DNA of 64,000 bases from Oceanisphaera avium (GTDB lineage Bacteria > Pseudomonadota > Gammaproteobacteria > Enterobacterales > Aeromonadaceae), in contig NZ_CP021376.1 of the NCBI RefSeq assembly GCF_002157875.1, forward strand, positions 744,001 through 808,000. The letters run 5' to 3'. Under the pieces are notes generated by a model that did not search any database, was not told where the DNA came from, and saw nothing but the letters and a program-made list of their open reading frames with translations. The first letter of the stretch is position 1, and each line of letters starts with the position of its first letter. Shown in pieces: positions 57,382 through 64,000 of this stretch. The translations under genes were made by a program, and so were the position numbers.

Positions 57382-58341
57382 TTACACTTTAGGCCCTTTG
57401 AGTAAGGCTTCAATGCTGCCAATGGCACCTAAGACGCTGCTGGCTTCAAAGGGCAAGAAGACACGCTCTCCGTTTTTAGCAATATCGGGCAAGGTATTTA
57501 AATATTCAAGACCGAGCAAATAACCAATCACAAGCTCTGGCTCTAATTGTTGATTACCTGCTAACAGTACTTCTTCAATGGCTTGGCGCTGACCTTGTGC
57601 TAATAAAATAGCCGCTTCTTTACTGCCTTCCGCCATTAAAATACTGGAGCGCTTCGCCCCTTCTGCTTGCGCGATGGCCGCTTCTCGCTCCCCACTGGCG
57701 CGCAGTACTAGCGCTCGGCGCTCACGCTCGGCCGCCATTTGTTTGCGCATAGCATCTTCTACTTCTGCAGGGATCACTATGTCTTGAATTTCTACCCGCG
57801 TAACTTTAACGCCCCATTTATTACCGGCTTCATCCATAACGACTTGTAATTTATCGTTAATTTCTTGGCGTGATTCAAATAACTTATCCAGCTCCATTTT
57901 ACCCATTTCGGAGCGCAGTGAGGTTTTAGCTAAAATTTCAATCGCTTGGATCAGGTTTTCCGTTTGATACACCGCACGCTCTGGATCAATCACTTGAAAA
58001 TACAAAGCGCCATTGACCATCACGCTCACGTTGTCGGCAGTCACTACCGACTGCCCGGGAAAGTCTAATACCGTTTCACGGCGGTCAATGCGCAGCTCTT
58101 CTGTGATCACGGCAACACTTTTACCTCCGATGGCTTGGTAACGGCGCACTTTAATGGAGCGCGGTTTATCTATAAAAGGGATCACCCAGTTAATACCCGG
58201 CGCTAAGGTTTTGTTATAGCTGCCCAGTCGTTCAATAACCACAGCTTCTGATTGCTGAACTATCATCAGGCCTTTGATGACAAAGACTAGAATCAAGGCC
58301 ACAAATACTAAGACGATCAATAACGTCGGTTCAAACGCCAT
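57382..58341 (-). CDS. qmcA: SPFH-domain membrane protein QmcA
   Basis: 319 residues: one N-terminal membrane helix (about 8-28) and an SPFH/band-7 domain (EAVVIERLGSYNKTLAPGINWVIPF), then a coiled coil rich in A, E and R. Stomatin-like proteins form membrane assemblies; QmcA in E. coli interacts with the FtsH/HflKC system. It is transcribed with the NfeD-like gene upstream (14-base gap), the usual pair. Confidence 0.94.
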   Translation of the reverse strand: MAFEPTLLIVLVFVALILVFVIKGLMIVQQSEAVVIERLGSYNKTLAPGINWVIPFIDKPRSIKVRRYQAIGGKSVAVITEELRIDRRETVLDFPGQSVVTADNVSVMVNGALYFQVIDPERAVYQTENLIQAIEILAKTSLRSEMGKMELDKLFESRQEINDKLQVVMDEAGNKWGVKVTRVEIQDIVIPAEVEDAMRKQMAAERERRALVLRASGEREAAIAQAEGAKRSSILMAEGSKEAAILLAQGQRQAIEEVLLAGNQQLEPELVIGYLLGLEYLNTLPDIAKNGERVFLPFEASSVLGAIGSIEALLKGPKV

Positions 58342-58355
58342 ACTATGCCCTTTTA

Positions 58356-58769
58356 TTAGTCAATGATGGCGGTAATACCATCAAAGCGAGAAATAATGAC
58401 CTGCTGCCCCACCTTCAAGGAGCGCTTGGCCGTATTGCAAATAAGGTACAGATCACCATCAAATTTAACGCGTAATTCACCCGTGGACAATTGGGCTATC
58501 TCTCCCACTTGCTGCTTAGCTTCACCGGCTAAAAAATGGCGCCGCTGAGAGGGTGAAAAGCGGCGAAAAAGAGACTTTAAGCTCGGTGCGAGTAACAAAG
58601 CAGAAAGTGCAAATGCCAGCCATTGCCAGATTAACTCCCCGCCTAGTAGTGCGATTAGCATAGCGACCAAGGCGGCCAGTCCAAAAGCAATGGCAAAAAA
58701 GCTTAAGCTAAATAGCTCAAGTAATAACAATATTAATCCTGCTATTAACCAAGCTTGCCATGCCAGCAC
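58356..58769 (-). CDS. NfeD family protein
   Basis: 137 residues, short form of NfeD (YbbJ-like): two or three membrane helices (about 5-70) and a C-terminal OB-fold domain (LSTGELRVKFDGDLY). It partners the SPFH protein downstream. Confidence 0.9.
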   Translation of the reverse strand: MLAWQAWLIAGLILLLLELFSLSFFAIAFGLAALVAMLIALLGGELIWQWLAFALSALLLAPSLKSLFRRFSPSQRRHFLAGEAKQQVGEIAQLSTGELRVKFDGDLYLICNTAKRSLKVGQQVIISRFDGITAIID

Positions 58770-58799
58770 AGCTCTCTCCTTTTATAATATGATGAGGCG

Positions 58800-59630
58800 C
58801 TAATTAGTGTGGTTATTCGCGTGAGTCGGCTGCACGGGCCTTGCCAGTTTAAATAGCTTAAAGAAATTAGCCGTGGTTTGCGCGGCCACTTCTTCGGTGG
58901 AAATGCCCTTAAGATTAGCAATAAACTCCGCCACGGTCCGTGTATAAGCCGGCTCATTTTCTTCACCTCGAAACGGCACCGGTGCTAACCAGGGCGAGTC
59001 GGTTTCAACGAGCAATCGCTCTAAGGGTAAGGCTTTTACCACTTCACGCAGCGCAGCCGCGCTATTAAAAGTAACGATACCGGAAATAGAAATATAAAAA
59101 CCCATTTCAATGGCCGCTTGTGCCATGTCTAATGACTCAGTAAAGCAGTGTAATACGCCACCTACTTTTTCAGCTCCGCCTGCTCGTAATACGGCGAGGG
59201 TCTCGTCTTGCGCCTGGCGAGTATGAATGATCAATGGCTTATTTAGTGCCACCGCAACCGCTACGTGTTGCTCAAATGACTGGCGCTGCAATGACGCCGA
59301 CTCAGGAGCATAAAAATAATCTAAGCCAGTTTCGCCAATCGCGACTACCGCTGGATCGCTGGCAAGGGATAATAATAATTCGGGGTTATTGGCTTCATCA
59401 TCTTGGTGCAAAGGATGCACACCACAAGAAGCAAACACTTGTGGAAAAGGCTTAATGGCGGCCAGCATGTCAGGAAAAGAGCGTAAACTCACGCCAATAC
59501 ACAACATGTGTTCGACCCCGCGGCGGGCGGCCTTAGCAATAACCTCGGTCATATCTTGGTGTTTATTACCGTAATCTAATCTGTCTAAATGGCAATGGGA
59601 GTCAACCAGCAAAACTCTCTCCTTTATCAT
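58800..59630 (-). CDS. ycfH: TatD family metal-dependent hydrolase (YcfH-like)
   Basis: 276 residues with the TatD metal-site motifs DSHCHLD, GETGLDYFY, IIHTRQAQDE, LHCFTES and LLVETDSPWLAP. These are DNase or D-aminoacyl-tRNA-deacylase-like hydrolases. Last of the fabF-pabC-mltG-tmk-holB-tatD series, after holB as in E. coli (where a pilZ gene is also absent). 45 bases separate it from the holB stop. Confidence 0.94.
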   Translation of the reverse strand: MIKERVLLVDSHCHLDRLDYGNKHQDMTEVIAKAARRGVEHMLCIGVSLRSFPDMLAAIKPFPQVFASCGVHPLHQDDEANNPELLLSLASDPAVVAIGETGLDYFYAPESASLQRQSFEQHVAVAVALNKPLIIHTRQAQDETLAVLRAGGAEKVGGVLHCFTESLDMAQAAIEMGFYISISGIVTFNSAAALREVVKALPLERLLVETDSPWLAPVPFRGEENEPAYTRTVAEFIANLKGISTEEVAAQTTANFFKLFKLARPVQPTHANNHTN

Positions 59631-59674
59631 AAAAAATAACGTTCATTTGGCATTATCTCACTTAATTAACTTAT

Positions 59675-60652
59675 TTAATTAAGCCAGTTATTTAACCATA
59701 GCTGCCATTGTAGTGAGCTATTGATAGGACGCCCTACCTCATGTTGCGCCTGTGCGGTTAGCGCCATTAATTGGCTAATTGCCTGCGATAACTTAAGGGG
59801 ACCAAGCTGGCTAAGTGCTTGGGATAAGTCACGATTATCTACAAGTCGCACGCCTTGTGTTGGTAGTCCAAGCGCGCCTTGTAGCGCATCTTGTAATAAC
59901 AGCTGTAGCCAAATTCGCGACAGCGGCTCAGCAGTTAAGGCACTATGAAGCGGCGCCAGCATTTCTGGCTGAGTGCGCAGCTGACTAAAATCTCTTAATA
60001 ATTGATGGCGCGCTGCATCGCGTCCTGCCTTTAGGTAAGCTAAGGTGGCTAACGGTGAGCCTTGATTGACACTTAACGCACCCCGCCAGCTAGCTTGACT
60101 CTCAGCAGGCAAGTCTTGGCTGCCAAGCCAGTCGAGCGCTTGCTCAGTGTCGGGTAGCGGCACTAACCATTGTTGACAGCGACTGGTAATAGTGGGTAAT
60201 AAATACTCTGGCTTAGCACTGATCAAAATCAACGTCGCTTGGCCGTTTGGCTCTTCCAGTGTTTTAAGTAGGGCATTGGCCGCCGCCTCGGTCATTTTTT
60301 CTGCATCAATAATTAGCGCCACTTTAGCGCGCCCCAGCCGTGGGCGCTCATTTAACACGGCACATAGTTGGCGAATGCTATCCACCCCTATGCTGCGCGT
60401 CTCGCTACTCACTCGGTGCAAGTCACTGTGAGTGCCCGCTTGAAAAAGCAAACAGGAATGGCAGTCTCCACAAGGCAGTGTCTTAGATGCATTGTTTTCA
60501 GTGGTTTGACACAATAAACCTTGCGCTAACAAGGTGGCAAATTGCACTTTGCCTAAGCCGGCTGCCCCTTTAATAAGTAAAGCATGAGCTAATTGTTGCT
60601 GTGCAACCAGCGGCATCATTTGCGCTGTTAACTCACTTAGCCAAGGATACAA
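59675..60652 (-). CDS. holB: DNA polymerase III delta-prime subunit HolB
   Basis: 325 residues of the clamp-loader ATPase-like family. Zinc cysteines C48, C61, C64 and C67 (CGDCHSC) are visible, the P-loop is degenerate ([10 protein letters not shown] instead of GKT), and the SRC-like motif (TSRCQQW) is kept, as in E. coli delta-prime, which does not hydrolyse ATP. It overlaps tmk by 20 bases. Confidence 0.94.
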   Translation of the reverse strand: MYPWLSELTAQMMPLVAQQQLAHALLIKGAAGLGKVQFATLLAQGLLCQTTENNASKTLPCGDCHSCLLFQAGTHSDLHRVSSETRSIGVDSIRQLCAVLNERPRLGRAKVALIIDAEKMTEAAANALLKTLEEPNGQATLILISAKPEYLLPTITSRCQQWLVPLPDTEQALDWLGSQDLPAESQASWRGALSVNQGSPLATLAYLKAGRDAARHQLLRDFSQLRTQPEMLAPLHSALTAEPLSRIWLQLLLQDALQGALGLPTQGVRLVDNRDLSQALSQLGPLKLSQAISQLMALTAQAQHEVGRPINSSLQWQLWLNNWLN

Positions 60653-61259
60653 ACCAAGTCTCCAAGGCGGTTAATACCGACTCTTTTACGGTAGTTTCAT
60701 CTTGGCTGGCATCAATTATTCGACATTTAGGCTCTTGTTTAGCCAAGCTTAAATAAACCTCGCGGGTGCGTTCAAAAAAGCTTAACTGCTCTTGTTCGAT
60801 GCGATCGAGCTCGCCACGAATTTGCGCTCTTGCCAAGCCCACCACTGGGTCTAGGTCTAGATATAAAATAAGATCGGGGGCAAAATCACCTAAGACCGCC
60901 CGCTTTATTTGACGAATTAAATCACTGTCTATGCCTCGTCCGCCGCCTTGATAGGCTAGCGAAGACCAGTCGTGGCGATCACCCACCACCCAACAATCTG
61001 CGGCTAACGCTGGCTCAATGCGGTTACGCACTAACTGTACCCGCGCGGCGTACATTAATAACAGCTCGGCTTCTACGGTGAGCGGTTCATCATGCACTTC
61101 TTTAATTAAGTGGCGCATACGTTCGGCTAAAGGTGTGCCACCGGGCTCGCGAGTACTCACCACACTTATGCCGCGCGCTTGCAGCCATGCGACGACATGA
61201 GCGTGAACCGTGCTTTTACCCGCGCCTTCTAAGCCTTCAATGACGATAAACTGGCTCAT
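60633..61259 (-). CDS. tmk: Thymidylate kinase
   Basis: 208 residues. Phosphorylates dTMP to dTDP. P-loop [10 protein letters not shown] (8-17), the DR motif with the lid region ([16 protein letters not shown]) and the LID with arginines (RGELDRIE). Four bases after mltG and overlapping holB; all one operon. Confidence 0.96.
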   Translation of the reverse strand: MSQFIVIEGLEGAGKSTVHAHVVAWLQARGISVVSTREPGGTPLAERMRHLIKEVHDEPLTVEAELLLMYAARVQLVRNRIEPALAADCWVVGDRHDWSSLAYQGGGRGIDSDLIRQIKRAVLGDFAPDLILYLDLDPVVGLARAQIRGELDRIEQEQLSFFERTREVYLSLAKQEPKCRIIDASQDETTVKESVLTALETWFVSLAK

Positions 61260-61262
61260 AAT

Positions 61263-62270
61263 TTACCTTTTAAGAATGTAACGACGCACTGCATTATTAT
61301 GCTCGTTTAACGATTTAGAAAAATAATGCCGCCCTTCACCCATGGCCACAAAATAATAATAATTGCTGTCTTTTGGATGCAAGGTAGCCAAAATAGCTTC
61401 TTTACTCGACATGGCAATAGGACTAGGCGGCAAGCCATCAATCATATAGGTGTTATAAGGAGTATGAGTTTGTAAGTCTTTCTTTCGAATATTACCGTCA
61501 TAATCCTCACCCATGCCATAGATCACCGTGGGATCGGTTTGCAAGCGCATCGACACTCGCAAGCGATTAACAAATACTGAGGCAATCAAGGGTCGTTCTT
61601 CGGCGATACCGGTTTCTTTCTCAATAATGGACGCCAAAATTAACGCTTCATAGGGAGTGTTGATCGGCAAGTTATCTTGGCGCTCAGGCCATGCCTGCTC
61701 TATAAACTCCACCATATCATCATAAGCACGTTGCAAAATAGATAAGTCAGTATCACCCGGAGTATAGCTATAGGTCTCAGGTAGCAACCAGCCTTCTAAC
61801 TTAGACTGTTCTAGTCCCAATTGCTTGGCAATAGCGGCTTCACTTTGTCCTTGTAAGGTAGTTTCTAAATACTCTGCCTTAGCCAGCTTTTCTCGCCAAT
61901 CACTTAAGCGCAAGCCTTCTACTAAAGTCACCTGCAAGCGATAGGTATCGCCCGCAACAATGGCTTGCAATGCCTCTCGCACCGAGGTGTCTGGCTCAAA
62001 TTTATAGGTTCCTTGGCGCACATTGGCCAGCTCTGGATGAAAGCGCAACCAGAGTTTTTTAACATAGAGTGGGACGGATTGTTCACTTAAACGATTAATT
62101 AACACACTGCTTGTTTCACCGCGCGCCACCACAAATAATGGGGAGTCGGTATCGGCAATAGGCGCATTCTCTAATTGCTGCCATTCTTGATAGCTATATA
62201 TCGCCAGGCCACCGATGACCAGCACCGCCAATAGAAACAGTCGCCCTAACCACTTAATTAGTCTTTTCAT
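61263..62270 (-). CDS. mltG: Endolytic murein transglycosylase MltG
   Basis: 335 residues: one N-terminal membrane helix (about 10-26), a LysM-like region and the YceG catalytic domain with the glutamate of ILASIIEKETG (about 217). MltG cuts nascent glycan strands and helps to end peptidoglycan synthesis. Overlaps pabC by 17 bases. Confidence 0.95.
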   Translation of the reverse strand: MKRLIKWLGRLFLLAVLVIGGLAIYSYQEWQQLENAPIADTDSPLFVVARGETSSVLINRLSEQSVPLYVKKLWLRFHPELANVRQGTYKFEPDTSVREALQAIVAGDTYRLQVTLVEGLRLSDWREKLAKAEYLETTLQGQSEAAIAKQLGLEQSKLEGWLLPETYSYTPGDTDLSILQRAYDDMVEFIEQAWPERQDNLPINTPYEALILASIIEKETGIAEERPLIASVFVNRLRVSMRLQTDPTVIYGMGEDYDGNIRKKDLQTHTPYNTYMIDGLPPSPIAMSSKEAILATLHPKDSNYYYFVAMGEGRHYFSKSLNEHNNAVRRYILKR

Positions 62271-63102
62271 AAGCCTGTTGCAATTCCTTAGTTATCTGAG
62301 AATTTTGGTTGTTAAAATCCACTCGGTTAACGGGCAGTAAGGGATTATTGAGAACTGCGGTATCTGTGTTTGGTGGCCCAATAATGGCCTTTATCGCTAC
62401 TATGCCAAGCAGAGCATTGCTTAGCCAGACTTCATCGGCGCCAAATACCTCACTTAAGGGCGCTTGAGTGAAGGTCAGTCTTGCTCCTAAATAATCCTGG
62501 CTCCACGCGCGCATCGTTCCCCATACCCCAAGCTCACTCAACACAGGTGTAAAGATGTGCTCGCCTGTTCGCCAAAATACATTGGCGGTCACCGCTTCTT
62601 GTACTCGCCCTTGACTATCACACACTAAGGCTTCGGACCAACCGTGGCGCTCAAGTTCGGTTTTTAATAACACTTGCTCTAAACGATTAATGGTTTTTAA
62701 GCCTGCTAATAATGGCGAGCAGCCAAGACGGCCTTGGCACACGCCGATCTCAATACCTTGCTGGCGCCACTGATAATAATGCGCCGGAAAAGAAGACACC
62801 GTGATCACCACTTGGGTGCGCTCACAGCCTTGAATGCTATAGCCGCGCCCGCCCCTACCCCGCACCAAGGTAATGCGCACCACTTGATCCGCTGTCGCAT
62901 CAAGGTGAGCCAGCAGTTGGGACTTAACCTCTTGCCAATTAGGCATCGGCATGTGCAACCGTTCACAGGCATGGCTTAGGCGAGCCCGATGGTAAGGCCA
63001 ATGACGAATGCGCCCATAAGGAGCATGTAGCGTAGTAAAATGGCCATCGCCTAATTGCCAGCCACGACTTAACGCACAGGTGTCAGTGGGGATTGCCTGC
63101 AT
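62254..63102 (-). CDS. pabC: Aminodeoxychorismate lyase PabC
   Basis: 282 residues from the Met at 63102; the longer frame to 63162 would run through the fabF terminator. PLP-dependent enzyme of fold type IV that releases pyruvate to give 4-aminobenzoate for folate. LSRGWQLGDGHFTTL near the start and GLKTINRLEQVLLK with the PLP lysine are visible. It lies between fabF and mltG, the E. coli order. Confidence 0.92.
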   Translation of the reverse strand: MQAIPTDTCALSRGWQLGDGHFTTLHAPYGRIRHWPYHRARLSHACERLHMPMPNWQEVKSQLLAHLDATADQVVRITLVRGRGGRGYSIQGCERTQVVITVSSFPAHYYQWRQQGIEIGVCQGRLGCSPLLAGLKTINRLEQVLLKTELERHGWSEALVCDSQGRVQEAVTANVFWRTGEHIFTPVLSELGVWGTMRAWSQDYLGARLTFTQAPLSEVFGADEVWLSNALLGIVAIKAIIGPPNTDTAVLNNPLLPVNRVDFNNQNSQITKELQQAYEKTN

Positions 63103-63112
63103 AACGCCCTCA

Positions 63113-63141
63113 ATAAAAAAGCCCGGCACAAGGCCGGGCTT
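63113..63141 (-). terminator. Terminator between fabF and pabC
   Basis: GCCCGGC (63121-63127) pairs with GCCGGGC (63133-63139); on the minus strand a run of six T follows. It ends most fabF transcripts but lies only about 12 bases before the pabC start, so the pabC operon may depend on read-through or its own promoter. Confidence 0.85.
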
Positions 63142-63161
63142 TAAGCATGGCCAAAGGGCCA

Positions 63162-64000
63162 TTATATGCGTTTAAAAATCAATGAGCCATTGGTGCCACC
63201 AAAGCCAAACGAGTTGGATAAGGCGTAGTCAAATTGGCCTTCTTTCGCGGTATGCGCCACTAAGTCTAAATCGCACTCTTCATCTGGATTATCCAAATTA
63301 ATGGTGGGCGGTGCAATTTGGTCGCGCAATGCCAGTACGCTAAAGATAGCTTCAATCGCTCCGGCCGCACCTAACAGATGACCGGTCATCGATTTAGTAG
63401 AGCTTATCATCAAGTGTTTAGCATGCTCGCCAAACACTTGCTTCATGCCGCGCAGCTCTGCCACATCCCCTAAGGGGGTAGAAGTACCATGAGCATTCAC
63501 ATAGCCAATAACATTTGGCGCAATGCCAGCATCCTTTATAGCATTGCTCATGGCTTTGGCACCACCGCAACCCTCTGCAGGAGGCGCTGTCATATGATAA
63601 GCATCACCACTCATGCCAAAACCCACTAACTCAGCATACATCTTGGCGCCGCGCGCTTTAGCATGTTCGTATTCTTCAAGTACCATCACACCGGCACCAT
63701 CGCCTAGTACAAAGCCATCACGGTCTGTATCCCAAGGGCGGCTGGCTTTTTGCGGCTCATCATTGCGCGTTGATAGCGCGCGCGCTGCAGAAAAGCCACC
63801 CATGCCCATAGGAGTAGAGGCTTTTTCTGTGCCACCGGCCACCATAGCATCGGCGTCACCATAGGCAATCATGCGTGCTGCCAAACCAATGCTATGGGTA
63901 CCTGTAGTACACGCAGTAGTGACCGCAATATTAGGGCCCTGTAAGCCTTTCATGATTGATAAATGCCCCGACACCATATTAATAATGGTGGAAGGTACAA
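63162..64000 (-). CDS. fabF: 3-oxoacyl-ACP synthase II FabF (partial at right edge)
   Basis: The C-terminal two thirds of FabF/KAS II. The frame is open to base 64000 (VPSTIINM continues past the internal Met at 63977), so the start is outside the window. Catalytic Cys ([12 protein letters not shown]), His ([11 protein letters not shown]) and Lys/His ([19 protein letters not shown]) are present. It elongates acyl-ACP and, for C16:1 to C18:1, adjusts membrane fluidity with temperature. First gene seen of the fabF-pabC-mltG-tmk-holB-tatD series. Confidence 0.96.
   Translation of the reverse strand, partial: VPSTIINMVSGHLSIMKGLQGPNIAVTTACTTGTHSIGLAARMIAYGDADAMVAGGTEKASTPMGMGGFSAARALSTRNDEPQKASRPWDTDRDGFVLGDGAGVMVLEEYEHAKARGAKMYAELVGFGMSGDAYHMTAPPAEGCGGAKAMSNAIKDAGIAPNVIGYVNAHGTSTPLGDVAELRGMKQVFGEHAKHLMISSTKSMTGHLLGAAGAIEAIFSVLALRDQIAPPTINLDNPDEECDLDLVAHTAKEGQFDYALSNSFGFGGTNGSLIFKRI

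Overview
The window reads as a contiguous chromosomal stretch of a facultatively anaerobic gammaproteobacterium. The evidence is gene content (FNR/EtrA-type regulator, cbb3 oxidase, UspE, TtcA, UbiT/U/V, ZapC, ProQ, YebG, large NAD-glutamate dehydrogenase, DUF2987 and DUF2835 proteins) and E. coli-like gene order in several blocks: ycbZ-fabA, uup-rlmKL-zapC-pyrD, prc-proQ-msrC, and fabF-pabC-mltG-tmk-holB-tatD. The mix resembles marine Aeromonadales/Alteromonadales relatives such as Oceanisphaera or Oceanimonas; that placement is inference from content, not from a search.

Layout. 1-4.9 kb: the C-terminal part of an anaerobic ribonucleotide reductase (nrdD) runs in from the left edge, followed by ubiT and the divergent ubiU-ubiV pair for O2-independent ubiquinone synthesis, then a membrane protein and a DUF2987 protein. 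5-15.8 kb: ttcA, uspE and fnr, then a cbb3 oxidase region on the minus strand (ccoN-O-Q-P, a terminator, then ccoH-I-S and a TauE/SafE-like membrane protein), with a divergent small membrane protein next to a perfect FNR box. 16-20.9 kb: the most accessory-looking part, with a solo tyrosine recombinase, a cold-shock gene, DUF4385, two unrecognised small genes and a truncated, frameshifted hsdR remnant flanked by a hairpin-rich gap. 20.9-30 kb: SpmA/SpmB-like transporter, AmiD amidase, hemolysin III, MYG1, DEAD-box helicase, an RNA-type methyltransferase, a PAS chemoreceptor and an orphan gene. 30-32.4 kb: thiosulfate dehydrogenase (tsdA) coupled to a triheme cytochrome c. 32.6-47.9 kb: ycbZ, a FabR-like operator, fabA, uup, a glutaredoxin-like gene, rlmKL, four tandem initiator tRNAs, zapC, pyrD, gdhB and DUF2835. 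47.9-64 kb: pepN, prc, proQ, msrC, an ABC exporter, SOS-controlled yebG, a Bcr/CflA efflux pump, qmcA/nfeD, then tatD-holB-tmk-mltG-pabC and the start-truncated fabF running off the right edge.

A common theme of the first 15 kb is adaptation to low oxygen: FNR itself, an FNR box placed for ubiT, another upstream of ccoN, a glycyl-radical nucleotide reductase and a high-affinity oxidase. The tsdA pair could feed electrons from thiosulfate to the cbb3 oxidase through c-type cytochromes. No CRISPR array, complete prophage, intact insertion sequence or intact defence system is visible. I did not find a clearly undescribed multi-gene system. The best candidates for a second look are the cbb3-linked 156-aa membrane protein, the TsdA/triheme pair, the hsdR scar with its hairpin cluster, and the unrecognised small genes around it.
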